Source: Porodaedalea pini (taxonomy: Eukaryota; Basidiomycota; Agaricomycetes; Hymenochaetales; Hymenochaetaceae). Taken from it: a stretch of DNA of 64,000 nucleotides. The stretch lies in the NCBI GenBank assembly GCA_002794775.1, contig NBAY01000002.1, positions 1,612,001 through 1,676,000 of the forward strand, written 5' to 3'. Below are positions 22,097-34,414 of this stretch, piece after piece (the first letter of the stretch is position 1; each line of letters starts with the position of its first letter). Made by a program: the position numbers and the translations under genes. The notes under the pieces are model-generated. The model worked only from the letters and a program-made list of their open reading frames with translations, was not told where the DNA came from and made no database searches.

Positions 22097-24486
22097 TATC
22101 GTGATGCAGACTCTTTTGTAGACCATACGGTCGATTCGAGGGCGAATCTATATTCTTCCAAAGGGAGACTGCGGTGACTCGATAGTCGAGGAGGGACGAC
22201 CAAATAGAAACGGAGTGACCGAACGCTCGAGACAATGGCTCTTCTGGTTCAGAAACTTTGCCAAAGCGCTCGATCCTGACAGAATCGAGCTCTCGACGCA
22301 GACCCTATAACTATAGTGATTGAAGTCTGAAGTTGAGGAAGGTGCGGAGCTGTGTCAGTCTGTTTCGGACGGTTCAAACCCCTGGATGGTGTTCGTCGAG
22401 CGTTCGAACGTGCTCGAAGAGGTGCTCGAAGGCGTTTGAGCGTATCCCGTTGCGATCGAGCAACTTCTTAGTAGGCGGCGAACGTGTGGGGTGACGGAAG
22501 TATGCAGGTATAATACCCTGTTGGGTTTGTCGGGCGCTCGGAGTTTTGGAATATCGGTTTTGAGCGTATGTGGTGAACCGATGTAGAGCCGTGCCGATCG
22601 TCCCATCACCGCCAATCACTCCAGAAGCATTCAAGAACTGGTTCTGACACGTACCGATCAGTACTGGACTCAACCCGATCGGTCCGGTCTCGAATCAGAA
22701 CCTTGCGATCGCGTCATCAGCACGTTCTGACACCTCCGAAAGCATACCGGAACGTACCGGAGATCTTATCTTGATGATTAGGGACGCGGTCACATGGAGC
22801 ATACAGCCAAGACGCGTACCGGACTGCTGTCCGACGACAGGAGCCACGTACCGATTGGACGATCTGAGTTCCGGTGGAGCACCGGTGTGATCGGACGCGA
22901 AGCGGACGTTTTCCTCATTATGATTTATGTTTTTCCTATGTTCTTCTGATTTCTATGCACTCTATGCGCACCTCTATGACCTATGACTTTTCCTTTCGAC
23001 TCCTCTATGTTTCGACTGATATGCACAGTATGCCCGTATGGAAATTATTAACTGTAGATAGATCTTTGGACTTAGTATAAATAGGCACCCCATGTTGTAG
23101 GTAGAAGACAAGTCAGTTCTACTGCAGAGTCTCCCTCAGATAGGGCAACTTGAGTGCGATCCGTCTTTGTTCTCGTAATCTTGTAGTCGTTCCGTCTTCG
23201 TCTTAGCAGCTCGTCTTTCGAAACCGTCTCTCATCTCATACTTCGTAACTCGAATCTCGCCACTCATTGTGATCACATCATACCGGTGTTGATAACCCGC
23301 GCATACCGACTCCGTACCGGTCAAACCACAGACGTGACAGGAGTTCCCGACCTTTGTTCTTGATATCGACACGTACCGGCGTGTACCGAAGCGTACCGAC
23401 GCGTACTGGTACGTTGAGTGATCTCACCGCAGTCTACCCCTAACCTCCCAGAGCAACGCGATCACGTCCCCAAAAGGACTGTTGATCCCAGACACCCCTA
23501 AGTCAGGATCTACACCGAACGCGCTATTCAAGCGGTTGGCGAAGCTCACTAAGGCAGAGCAGAGATGAACTGAAGACGGGAATGACTTATGAGACTCGAA
23601 AAGTGTACTGTGCGGCGAACTGGGGGTGTATTCCCTCTACAGAATGAGTACAAAAGGTGTGCACTATTTATACTCTAGGCGAAACGAGCTCGGTACCAAC
23701 GTCGAACGTACATACGGAGGTAGGGGAGTGCGTGCGGTGCGTATTCGAGTCAGAATAGTCGTATGTTAGGGATGGAATGACTCGAGAACATGATGAGTCA
23801 CAAACTCGAAGGGGAATAATGGTTTGACATCAATAAAAAGACCAATGAAACCCGAGAAATTTATCATGTGTGCTTCCAACAACTCCATTCGAACATCCTC
23901 GAATGTTCCTGGGGCGTGATGGCGACGAATGCACACCCTGGAAGTGATAGACGATGATAATTAACGCTCGAGCCCCATGGAGAACCCGGAGAATGATGGA
24001 ATCCGGTCATTCGAGCGTGATACATTCAATGTTGACGGCCTGGGAACTGTTCGAGTGACCCATGGTGGAACCCAATGCGTTCCCTGAGCCCAACCGCGTA
24101 ATGCGGCTGCGCTATAAGTGTTCGAATGAGTGGATACAAAGTGGAAAGAATGCTCGAGTGCGCATATAGTGGGATATGGAATGAATATAAAGGAAATGAA
24201 GCATTCGAGTGTGACTAGGAAGTGGTATGAGTGTTCGAATGGGTGTATGAAAGTATTTGAACGTATTTATGAGGTTACTACTGCATCATATGAAAGATTC
24301 GAAGGTATATTGACGCTCGAATGGCCGAGTGTGACCATTCGAGCGTGTGAAATGCGAAGTGTAAGATAGTCAGTGATGAAACGAGGTGCTTGACTGTGTT
24401 TATGGGGTTTGTATCTGTATATAATAATAAATAAAGTGGGTGGTATGCTGGGACGGCTGACACCTAAGCGCAAATCGAGTGCTACA
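22097..24486 (-). mobile_element. Solo LTR D-1 (with a nested solo C LTR)
   Basis: Without the nested LTR it is about 1453 bp. It matches 40259-41699 in the opposite orientation. Element sense begins TGTAGCACTC and ends CATCACGATA. It is flanked by ACAG (22093-22096) and ACGG (24487-24490), one G-to-A apart. It is rich in TTCGA words. No coding frame is supported, and no D interior was seen in the window. Confidence 0.8.
22582..23514 (+). repeat. Solo LTR of family C inside D-1
   Basis: 933 bp, TGTAGAGCC...GGATCTACA, with CCGA duplicated at 22578-22581 and 23515-23518. A perfect 4-bp duplication fixes both ends and supports a 4-bp duplication for family C. Confidence 0.95.
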
Positions 24487-26611
24487 ACGGTTCATCAAGG
24501 ACTACAGCAAGGTGGTCCATCCGCTAATGTCGCTGACAGGCAAGAAGGATTGGGTATGGGAGACTGAACAGCAAGAAGCATTCGAGGAGTTGAGATGATG
24601 TCTCTGCTCACCTCCAGTCCTGGCCATTGCAAACAATGAGGGCCCTTTCTGCATCAAGGCGGACTCATCAAACTTTGCACTTGGAGGTGTGTTGTTGCAG
24701 AAGCAGGAAGGCAAGTGGAGGGTAGTTGCCTACAGGTCAGAAGTGCTCCTGCCAGCGGAATGAAACTATGAGATCTACGACAAGGAGATGCTCGCGATTG
24801 TTTCGGCACTCAAAGAGTGGAGACAGTACCTTCTCAGTGCCCATCACCCTATCGAGATCTGGTCTGATCACGCCAACCTCACCTACTTCAGGTCGGTGCA
24901 AAAGCTGAGCTACTGACAAGCTCACTGGCGGACAGAGCTCGAGGAATTTGACTTCCACCTTGAGCACAAGTCAGGGAAGACAATGGGCAAGGCGGACTTA
25001 CTGTCATGTAAGACCGGCTACGATGAAGGGAAGGATGATAACGACAATGTCGTGTTCATCAAGGAGAAGTGGCTGAATTGTGGAGTGGTGAGGACGTCAC
25101 GAGATGAGGTGTTGAAATGAGTGGGTGACACACAGAGGGTGCAGGATGGGTTGGAGAGGCTGACGGGTATGACGGAAGTCGCCGGGTTGTGGCGGATGAG
25201 AGGCAAGGTGTACGTGCCATCGACAATGAAGGAGGCCATATTGTGAGAATGTCATGACTCGGTACTGGCTGGACACCCAGGAGCGTCAAAAACAGTGGAG
25301 CTTGTCCGTTGAGACTTCTGGTGGACGTCAATGTTCTCCAACATCCGAGTGTATGTCAGAGGGTGTGATCGCTGTCAGCGAACAAAGGCTCTGAGGGCGT
25401 CGAGGTCAAGGCCACTCCACCCAAACGCAGTCCCTGAAGGCCCCTGGGAAATCATCACGGTCGACCTCATCGGAGAGCTCCCAGACTCCAAGGGGCACAA
25501 CGCAATCTGCATCTTTGTTGATAGGTTCTCAAAACAGATGCATGCTATCCTGACAACGACAAAGTTGTCAGCGGAAGGCATGGCTCAGCTGTACCATGAC
25601 CACATCTTCCGCCTCCACAGCTTGCCAAAAAAGATCATCCATGACCAAGGCACGCAGTTCAACACATTGATGATGAAGGAACTGTACAAACTCCTACACA
25701 TCGAAGGCAACCCGTCAATGGCGTATCACCCACAGACAGATGGTCAAACGGAACGTGTTAACCAAGAGCTCGAACAGTACCTTCGACTCTTCGTTAACCA
25801 TTGTCAATCGGACTGGAAGGACTGGCTCCCCCTTGCGGAGTTTGCATACAACAACTGCGAACACTCGGCAACAAAAATGTCTCCCTTCTATGTGAACACA
25901 GGATGTCACCCCTTGAGCTTTGACACAACACGAACCTCATCTGCCAACATGTCGGCAGAAGAATTCGCAAAACACATTAAAGAGACTCATCGCGTTGTGA
26001 AGGAAAACTTGGTCAAGGCGGCAGACGACATGAAGCGCTACCATGACCGGACAGCAGGGACCTCGGTGGAGTACAAGGCTGGAGACAAGGTTTTCCTCGA
26101 TGGGCAAAACTTCAGCACAGATTTGCCGATGAAGAAACTCGCTGACAAATGGTATGGTCCCTTCGAGATCGTCAACAAGGTGGGAGCTAGCGCATACAAA
26201 CTTAGACTCCCCAAGCAATGGAAGAAGGTCCACCCAGTCTTCAACGAGGCCCTGCTAAAGCCCGCTGTCAAACCATCCTTCGAGAGCCAGAAACAACCAG
26301 CACCGCCGCCACCTGACCTCGTCGATAACGAGGAGGAGTACGAGATTGAGGAAATTCTAGACTTGCATCTGCACTGAGGAAAGCTAAAATACCTCATCAA
26401 GTGGGTTGGCTACAATGAACCGACTTGGCAGCCCGAGATGGACTTTGGCGAGAACACAAAGGAGGCGATCGCTGAATTCTATCGAAAACATCCCGGCACC
26501 CCTTGAAAACTCGACATTCCTCGCCAACAACTTCACCCATGCTTTGTCGACACCGAACCAGACGACCTCAATCTTGGTTGGTCGGGATGCCAAACCTTGA
26601 GGGGGGAGTAA
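24487..26611 (+). pseudogene. pol: A-2 pol, part 2 (RNase H, integrase, chromodomain)
   Basis: RNase H and the integrase zinc region contain TGA stops (24597, 24760, 24915, 25311 and others), most at Arg codons of A-5. A long open stretch at 25331-26377 holds the integrase core (VDLIGELPD, HDQGTQF, QTERVNQELEQYL), the GPF motif and the start of the chromodomain. TGA at 26375-26377 replaces CGA. The chromodomain remnant runs to about 26500, and a polypurine tract GAGGGGGGAG precedes the 3' LTR. Confidence 0.9.
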
Positions 26612-27097
26612 TGTTAGGACTCGAACTTTTACCTTTTCTTTTATTTTCCCTTTTACCATTTCCTTTCTTTTAACCGCTCCTTTCCATTATATTTAACCTT
26701 CTTTCATAATCATTTCCCATTCTTATATCATACATGATCATTCCCACACTCACTTAGTATGACCCAACCTTCATTCGTTCCATTCCTAGTTATGTAAACT
26801 ATACAGCACTTAGATAATACAATCCTGCAGACAACGCTATATAGAGGAAGGTGGAATCGCAGAAGCCCCCTGTTCTGCTTTTCCTCTTACCTCCACGTCG
26901 TCCAGGTGAGACCCGTCCCCCCTGTATTAGTTAGACTTGTATTAATCCTCTTACCTCCACGTCGTCCAGTCTGAGTAAACCTGCTGCCCAAACTTCACGT
27001 TCGAGATACAGCCCATCCCAGACAATGTCCGCGTCACCGTCAGGTGCTGCGCATTGAGGTTGCCTAGTCTGAGTTCCACCCAGACTTCCACCTAACA
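26612..27097 (+). repeat. A-2 3' LTR
   Basis: 486 bp, the same length as 7693-8178, and followed by the GGATG duplicate. The transcript-start 11-mer GTTCTGCTTTT is retained near 26872. Confidence 0.95.
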
Positions 27098-28260
27098 GGA
27101 TGACAATGACGGTGTCATGTTTATCAAGGAGAAGTGGCTGAATTGGGGGGTGGTGAGAACGTCGCATGATGAGATGTTGGAACAAGTGGGTGAGGCGCAG
27201 AGGGCACAGGACAAGTCGGAGAGGCCGACAGGGATGACCAAAGTCAATGGTTTGTGGCGAATGAAGGGCAAGGTATACGTCCCATCAATGATAAAGGAAT
27301 CTGTATTACGGGAGTGTCACGACTCAGTAATGGCTAGGCATCCAGGAGCGTTGAAAACAGTGGAGCTTGTCCATCAAGACTTCTGGTGAGCATTGATGTT
27401 CTCCGACGTCAGAGCGTATGTCTGAGGGTGTGATCGCTGTCAGCGAACAAAGGCTCTAAGGGTGTCGAGGTCAAGGCCACTTCATCCAAACGCAGTCCCT
27501 GAAGGTCCTTGGGAAATTGTTACAGTCGATCTCATCGGGGAGCTCCCAGACTCGAAGGGGCATAATACGATCTGCGTCTTCATGGATAGATTCTCAAAGC
27601 AGATGCACGTGATCCCGATGATGACAAAGCTGTCAGCAGAAGGCATGGCTCAGTTGTACCGTGACCATGTCTTCCACCTCCATGGCCTACCAAAGAAGAT
27701 TATCCATGACCAGGGCACACAGTTTGACGCGTCGATGATGAAGGAGCTATACAAACTCCTGCACATCAAAGGCAACCCGTCAATGGCATATCACCCACAG
27801 ATGGACGGTCAGACGGAACGTGTTAACCAAGAGCTCAAACAGTACCTTAGGCTCTTCATTAACCATCGACAATCAGACTGGAAGGACTGGCTTCCCCTTG
27901 CAGAGTTTGCATACAACAACCGCAAACACTCGGTGACAAAGATGTCTCCCTTCTATGCGAATACAGGACGTCACCCTCTAAGCTTTGACACGATGTGAAC
28001 CTCCTCTTCCAACATGTCGGCAGAAGAATTCGTGAAGCACATCAAAGAGACTCATCGTGTCACAAAAGACAACCTGGTCAAGGCAGCTGAGGACATGAAA
28101 CGCTACCATGACCGGACGGCAGGAACATCAGTGGAGTACCAGTCTGGTGACAAGGTCTTCCTTGATGGTCGGAATATCAGCATGGATGCGCCAACAAAGA
28201 AGCTAGCAGACAAGTGGTATGGACCTTTCGAAATCGTCGACAAGGTGGGCGCGAGCGCAT
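27098..28260 (+). pseudogene. pol: A-1 pol, part 2 (integrase)
   Basis: A-1 pol resumes after A-2. It encodes the integrase zinc region (ECHDSVMARHPG), then the core (VDLIGELPDSKGHN, HDQGTQF, QTERVNQELKQYL) and part of the GPF region (WYGPFEIVDKVGASA). There are stops near 27388 and 27424 and at 27997. Interrupted at 28261 by a solo C LTR. Confidence 0.9.
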
Positions 28261-29194
28261 TGTAGATCCTGACTTAGGGGTGTCTGGGATCAACGGTCCT
28301 TTTGGGGACATGATCGCGTTGCTCTGGGAGGTTAGGGGTAGACTGCGGTGAGATCGCTCGACGTACCGGTACGCGTCGGTACGCTTCGGTACGCGCTGGT
28401 ACGTGTCGATATCGAGAACAAAGGTCAGGAACTCCTGTCGGGTCTGTGGTTTGACTGGTACGGAGTCGGTACATGCAGGTAATCAACACCGGTACGGTGT
28501 GATCACGATGAGCGGCGAGGTTCGAGTTACGAAGTATGAGACGAGAGACAGTTTCGAAAGATGAGATGCTAAGACGAAGACGGAACGACTACAAGATTAC
28601 GAGAACAAAGACGGATCGCACTCAAGTTACCCTATCTGAGGGAGACTCTGCGGTAGAACTGACTTGTCCTCTACCTACAACATGGGGTGCCTATTTATAC
28701 TAAGTCCAAAGATCTATCTACAGTTAATAATTTCCATACGGGCATACTGTGCATATCAGTCGAAACATAGAGAAGTCGAAAGGAAAAGTCATAGGTCATA
28801 GAGGCGCGCATAGAGTGCATAGAAATCAGAAGAACATAGGAAAAAACATAAATCATAATGAGGAAAACGTCCGCTTCGCGTCCGATCACACCGGTGCTCC
28901 ACCGGAACTCAGATCGTCCAATCGGTACGTGGCTCCTGTCGTCGGACAGCAGTCCGGTACACGTCTTGGCTGTATGCTCCATGTGACCGCGTCCCTAATC
29001 ATCGAGATAAGATCTCCGGTATGTTCCGGTATGCTTTCGGAGGTGTCAGAACGTGCTGATGACGTGATCGCAAGGTTCTGATTCGAGACCGGACCGATCG
29101 GGTTGAGTCCGGTACTGATCGGTACGCGTCAGAACCAGTTCTTGAATGCTTCTGGAGTGATTGGCGGTGATGGGACGATCGGCACGGCTCTACA
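28261..29194 (-). repeat. Solo LTR of family C inside A-1
   Basis: 934 bp, TGTAGATCC...GGCTCTACA on the plus strand, so it is minus in element sense. Flanked by GCAT (28257-28260) and GCGT (29195-29198), consistent with a GCGT duplication and one G-to-A change. Confidence 0.93.
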
Positions 29195-29615
29195 GCGTAC
29201 AAGCTCAAACTCCCCAATTGATGGAAGAAAGTCCACCCCATCTTCAACGAAGCCCTGTTGAAACCCGCCATTGAACCATCTTTCGAAAGCCAGAAACAAC
29301 CTCTGCTGCTGCCACCTGACATCATTGACAATGAAGAAGAATACGAGGTTCAGGAGATCATTGACTCATGTCTGCACCGAGGCAAACTACAGTACCTCGT
29401 CAAGTGGGTCAGGTACAACGAACCAACTTGGCAGCCTGAGACGGATTTTGGTGAGAACGCAAAGGAGGTGATTACTGAATTCTATCAAAAACACCCCAGC
29501 ACTCCTTGAAGACTCGACATTCCTCGCCAATGACTTCGCCCACTCTTCATCGATACCGAGCCACATGACCACGATCTTGGTTGGTCGGGACGCCCAACCT
29601 TGAGGGGGGGGGTAA
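29195..29615 (+). pseudogene. pol: A-1 pol, 3' end (chromodomain) and polypurine tract
   Basis: Encodes the end of the GPF region and the chromodomain (KLQYLVKWVRYNEPTWQPETDFG). A TGA at about 29507 falls near the C-terminus. It ends with the polypurine tract TGAGGGGGGGGGTAA directly before the LTR. Confidence 0.9.
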
Positions 29616-30038
29616 TGTCAGGACCCGAACCTTTCCTTTCTTTTATTTTCCTTTTATCATTTCTTTTCTTTTAAATCACTCCTTTTCATTATAATTAATC
29701 ATCTTTTCAATCATTTCCCACACTCCTTCCACATGACCTTCATTTGTTCCATTCTGTTCATTTATGTAACTTTAGATAATATAGTCTCACAGTCGCTGCT
29801 ATATAAGGTCTCAGGAATTGCATGAACTCCTTGTTCTGCTTTTCCTCTTACCTCTGCGACAACCTAGGTGAGACTCATCCCCCTTGTTTTAGTTTAGACT
29901 TGTATTAATCCTCTTACCTCCACAATGACCTAGCCTGAGTATAGCATGTCCCAAGTCTCCGCTTGAGTATAGCACATCCCAGACAACAATCAGCCGAGGC
30001 CTGCTCAGTTCAAGTGTCTCCTGAACTCCCACCTAACA
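29616..30038 (+). repeat. LTR shared by A-1 (as 3' LTR) and A-3 (as 5' LTR)
   Basis: 423 bp, TGTCAGGAC...CCTAACA. It is closer to the short 434-bp LTR of A-5 than to the 486-bp type. On the left it follows an A polypurine tract; on the right it is followed at once by the A primer site AAAAGCAGAAC (30040-30050). GTTCTGCTTTT lies at 29833-29843. Confidence 0.9.
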
Positions 30039-31160
30039 TAAAAGCAGAACCCCACCCAGGCTCATCCCCAGTGTATGTCATTGCTGTCAACTTGCCTTCA
30101 CTCAGTCTAGAGGAGCCCTTCCCTCAATGGACTTGATGTGTAAACCCCTGAACGACAACCCTCAACCCTGCCCAGACATTTTCAGATGTTTGTGTATTAT
30201 GTAAACCTTCCAACTGACCTTTCCTGATTAGGAAATCCTGGCTCTCCGCATTAGTCTTTGGTGGAGATCACATCTAACTTGGATGTGGGTAACCCTATGT
30301 ATGCGGTCATTGACATCATTGTTGATTGTCATCTCAGCCGCATCCTTCCATCTCATAATCAACTTCATTGACAAACCTGTCCAACGTTGGCATAATCCCA
30401 CTTTGAACGAACAACTGATCCCTGTTCCTCTGCCATCTTAATCAAGATAGATCTTACAGAGGAACAGCATTGGGCTCTACCTTCATCCTCCCAATTCAAT
30501 GAGGAATGACATACATATGTTGTGACAACAAGGGAAGGCATCATCTACGAACTCTGGTGGAGTGATATCTGGAAGGCATGGTATTCAACAGAGCCAGACA
30601 GTGTGACCAGATTCAGGTGGTCTCCAGCAACCCTTTCATTGCCCATGGTGTCGACAACATCCATTGTTCTCCCTCCAACACCAGGACCATACTGTGAAAC
30701 CTGTAGAGACTCGTTGCCCCCAACACCAACCCCTACACCTGTCGTGATGATGACATGTTTCACAGAATGACAGCAGCAAGAAATTGCAGTGATAGTTGCT
30801 GCTGCGTTCTCTCACATCACACTGCTAGCCCAAACACCAGCCCCAGCTCCAGCTCCCTCCATCAATGTCACCCAGCCACACAAATTCACCAGCAGTGATG
30901 ACTACCTTGACTTCAGGTGCAAAATCCTCCTTTTCATCTCAGCAAACCCAAGCAGGTACCTGACATTGGCAAGCAAGATTTACCTCATGCTCTTGTACCT
31001 GAAAGGAGGCAATGCATCAACATGGGCACAAAACTACATTGAGGAATTCACAAAGAACAGCACAGTGAATCTGATGGAGACTTGGACAAAGTTCCAAGAA
31101 TGTCTGGATGTGTCATTTGATGATCCAAACCATAAGGTGAAAGTGCTAGCGAAGATGTGC
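30039..31160 (+). pseudogene. gag: A-3 leader and gag, 5' part
   Basis: The leader (30039 to about 30480) matches other A copies but has lost almost all CpG. Gag frame pieces at 30522-30770 and 30789-31160 encode the N-terminal (ELWWSDIWKAWYS) and capsid-like regions (HKFTSSDDYLDF, YLKGGNASTWAQNYIEE). Cut at 31161 by an old C-like LTR. Confidence 0.85.
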
Positions 31161-32088
31161 TGTAGAGTACTGACAAGCAGCCAACCACTGCAGATCCCTC
31201 TAGAGGCCATCTGTTGCATGTTCCAACAGGTATTGATACATACCAGACTCAGAAGGATTTGCCTGACATGTACCAGACTCAGAATGGTTTGCCCGATGCA
31301 TACCAGACACAGGATGATTTGCTCAACATCACATCAGCAGATCACTAGGAAGATCCCCCTGGCAATTCAGGATGTACTGGAAAGCTTATGTCATCAGAGT
31401 CAGTTGGGACACATACTAGAGATCTGCCTGATGATGGGTGATGACTCACTGATTGGAGGATCTCAGCTCTGGTGGAGCTGCGATATGGCCAGATGATGGA
31501 CCAAGGCAAACAGGGAAGTTGTCACATGGACATGTTTTCTTTTGAATTTCTATGTTTCTCTTATGTTCTGAGTGTTTTCTCTCCGATGCTCTATGTTTCA
31601 CCTGGTATGCACATTATACTCACTTTGGAATAATTTTCTTGTAGATAGATCTCTTGCACCTTGTATTTAGGGACTTCCCTGTTGTAGGTAGCAAGAGGAG
31701 GAAAAATACTACCACAGAGTTCCCCTTAGATAGGGCAGCTTCCATGCATGCAGTTAGTCTCCACAACAGTTAGTTTTGTGGCAATCTCATCTTCAGTCTT
31801 GTCTCTTATCTCATTCTCATTCTCATCTCTGCTATTGCTATTGTCTCATACCGGAGTTGATATCTTGTTCATTCTGGCTCTGTACTGACACTCGCATCAG
31901 GTTTGGAGCACCTTACAGTATTGACACATACTGACATGTACCGACACATACTGACATGTACTAATGTGTACCAATGCATATCAGGTTTTTCCCATACTCA
32001 TACCAAGGTCATATTTACTTCATAACTCAACAGAAACACATCCCCAAATGAACTGCTGATCCTAAACAACCCATACACAGGATCTACA
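31161..32088 (+). repeat. Old, CpG-depleted solo LTR related to family C
   Basis: 928 bp, TGTAGAG...GGATCTACA, collinear with the C LTR (TATTTAGGG stretch, ACAGAGTTCCCCTTAGATAGGGCA, and the final TAAACAACCC). A degenerate GTAC array remains near 31920-31985. It is flanked by GTGC (31157-31160) and GCAC (32089-32092). Confidence 0.8.
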
Positions 32089-32815
32089 GCACACACTTGT
32101 GCAGAAGGACCTCACCACCAATGAATTCTTCCAGAAGTTCAATGTCCTGTGCACAAAGGCAGGAATGACAGACACAGCCCATGACTTCAATGTCTGTACC
32201 CAGCTGCAGCAGGCCCTGAATCTTGAAGTGGTCTGAGGGGTCCTACAGTTGATGCTGGTCCTGATGACATATGAGACATGGAAGAAGAAGGCAGTGGAGA
32301 TCACCCACATTGAGCAACAAGTACGCGACATCCAGAAAGGGTGCTTCAACCGCCCTCAGCCACCTGTTCCTCCATGTCAGCAAGCGGTGCAACAGCCCCT
32401 GGTTCAACAACAGTCCAACGCTCCCCACATCAACAAGCACAATGTGACCAGTGTGACTTTTGGCAGCACCGGCCAACCAATGGACATCTCAATGAATGAG
32501 ATGCGTCAATGAGAAGCATGCTGGCTCTGCAACCAGCCAGGTCACTACAGGTTGTAGTGCCCACAGGGCAGACCAATCATGCAGTGCATGCTGCGAATGA
32601 TGGAGCCAGCAGAGCTATGCCTTTTTGTTGATGAGCTCAGTGCAATGAAGGAGTCAGTGTTCAAGGAAGTCATAGACACTCAAAGGTTGACAGTGGAGGA
32701 CTATGTGGAGGAGAAAGAGAACAACAATGAGGTTCTTGACTCGCAGGATTTTGCGAGTGGTCAGGTGTAGCCATCGGGGCAACTGACTGGGAAGTTCAAA
32801 GGGTTTCAAGCATGG
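32089..32815 (+). pseudogene. gag: A-3 gag, 3' part, and gag-pol junction
   Basis: Continues A-3 gag (VQKDLTTNEFFQKF) with a decayed zinc knuckle (CWLCNQPGHYRL, last Cys frame disrupted) and the acidic tail, ending at TAG 32768-32770. The heptamer is GGATTTT here. A solo B LTR is inserted just after, at 32816. Confidence 0.85.
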
Positions 32816-33815
32816 TGTGGAGATCCCAAAGCTGCTGGCCTCAGAATCAGCTCTATTAGGTTCAACTCGACTCAGGACAGCCTTACAAGTTTCCCCAATG
32901 CATTTCAGGACACTTTCAGTGTTTGGCTGGATTAACTCAATGCATACAGCTTGGTTCCGTACCGGTGAGCCACCAAAGTCTGTTTTCGGTCAAGTCTGGT
33001 ATTGTTCTGAGCCTCCCAAAGCTTAATTGCTCATGTGCCTGAGTTCCAGCTCCGAGTTCTGGCTATTTGGTGTTGTTTGGCTAGAGCCTCCAGTCTGTCT
33101 TTGTGTCCTTTGTATGCCGCTCAGAGGCTCAACCCTCTGTTGGTTATTTAAACACTCATGTAAATGTCTCAAAAATAGAAGTTTAGTTCCCCTGAGTCAG
33201 TCCCAGTCTTTAGTTCTTGTCTCCGTCGCCGTTCAGTGTCGTTCCATCCGTTCTGTCTGTTCCGTCTCGAGTCCAGTTTTCAGTCAAATCTTGCTTTTGC
33301 TATATCTCCCTCAGTTCCAAACCGATTCTCGAGCTCTCTTCAGATTATTAACCTAGTCGAAAATCGCTTTCGAACACTGTCTTGTCTGTCATGATTCCGA
33401 GCCCGCGTCATAGAGCTACGAAAATAGCTTTTTGGTTCCGGGAGTTCCGTGCATTCCGCCAGCCACAACCAGTGCAACTGTCATATCTCCATCAATTCTG
33501 CATCGCGTCTCGAGATATTTTCAGATTCGGGATCGTCTCGACGAATAGTATCAATCTCTGTCTTCACTGGCGAGTTTCTGAGCCCGGGTTGTCAAGATCG
33601 TAGTTGCCCTTTGTTTCTCCAACCGCATTTAGGCACGTTTTGCCGGTCGTCCTTTGTACTCGCACTCCTGAGTCGACACCTAGCCCTGAGTATTCCCTTA
33701 CACTTCCCTACACTTCCTGACACTATCCCCTCCACCAGACACATTAGAGTGAACCCCCAGTGGCCAAACTCAACCAGGTCTGAGTCTGCCTGTAGACCTG
33801 TACCATCACCTTTCA
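32816..33815 (+). repeat. Solo LTR of family B inside A-3
   Basis: 1000 bp, TGTGGAGATCC...CACCTTTCA. ATGG is duplicated perfectly at 32812-32815 and 33816-33819. It confirms both ends of the B LTR and a 4-bp duplication. Confidence 0.95.
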
Positions 33816-34414
33816 ATGGACTCACTAAAATATAACCGACCACCTGTACAATACATAGATGCAAACGGCATCAACAGTTTTTCTGATTACAAAACCCTGA
33901 CTGGTGTGAACAAATACGATGAAAACTAGAGACTGTTCATGAGAGGAACTGGCGGATGCCAGCTGGACCTTCTCCTGACTGTTGGGCAAGGAGTAGCAGG
34001 TGAAGTAAGAGAGGTGGACGCACACACCCTTGTGGATTCAGGGTGTACATGGTTGTGCATCGATGCAGGATTCATTGAACGATATGGGCTGGAGACAAAA
34101 TGCTACATTTGTCCTCTTGTGGTACTCAATGCCAACAGCTCGCACAATGAGGCCAGCTTAATCAGAGAATACGTTGATGTCGAGTTAATCATTGTCCACC
34201 ACAAGGAAAGGATCATGCTTGCAGTGATGTCGCTTGCATCATCGAACATTTTCCTAGGTTATGACTGGCTTTGATGACACAACCCAGAGGTCAACTGGTT
34301 GTCAGGTTTGGTTGAATTCACCCATTGTCCAACTGAGTGCATGATAAAGGAGAGCAAGGTGGAAGAGATGAGGAGGGTGTGAGAGGTGCGAGTGGACAAG
34401 GCATCCTGGCCCGC
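33816..34414 (+). pseudogene. pol: A-3 pol, protease part
   Basis: Encodes LLLTVGQGVAGEVREVDAH, then a retropepsin motif DSG (TLVDSGCTW), up to the DKASWPA linker. A stop at about 34273 follows GYDWL. Interrupted by solo LTR G at 34415. Confidence 0.87.

Larger units (their letters stand above)
7693..27097 (+). mobile_element. A-2: chromodomain Ty3/gypsy element inserted in A-1
   Basis: Both ends are 486-bp LTRs (7693-8178 and 26612-27097), TGTTAGGAC...CCTAACA. The target GGATG is duplicated at 7688-7692 and 27098-27102, inside A-1 pol. The interior is interrupted by element C (8764-19523) and solo LTR D (22097-24486). The order is leader, gag, protease, RT, RNase H, integrase, chromodomain. 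Many CGA-to-TGA stops make it inactive. Confidence 0.93.

Noticed and set aside
24130..24369. 79-codon frame in D-1
   Set aside because: Cys/Met-rich chance frame in an LTR; the D-2 counterpart (40388-40627, minus) lacks a conserved domain.
30545..30763. Minus-strand frame with Gly-Val repeats in A-3 gag
   Set aside because: Antisense of Pro/Thr-rich gag sequence; composition artefact.
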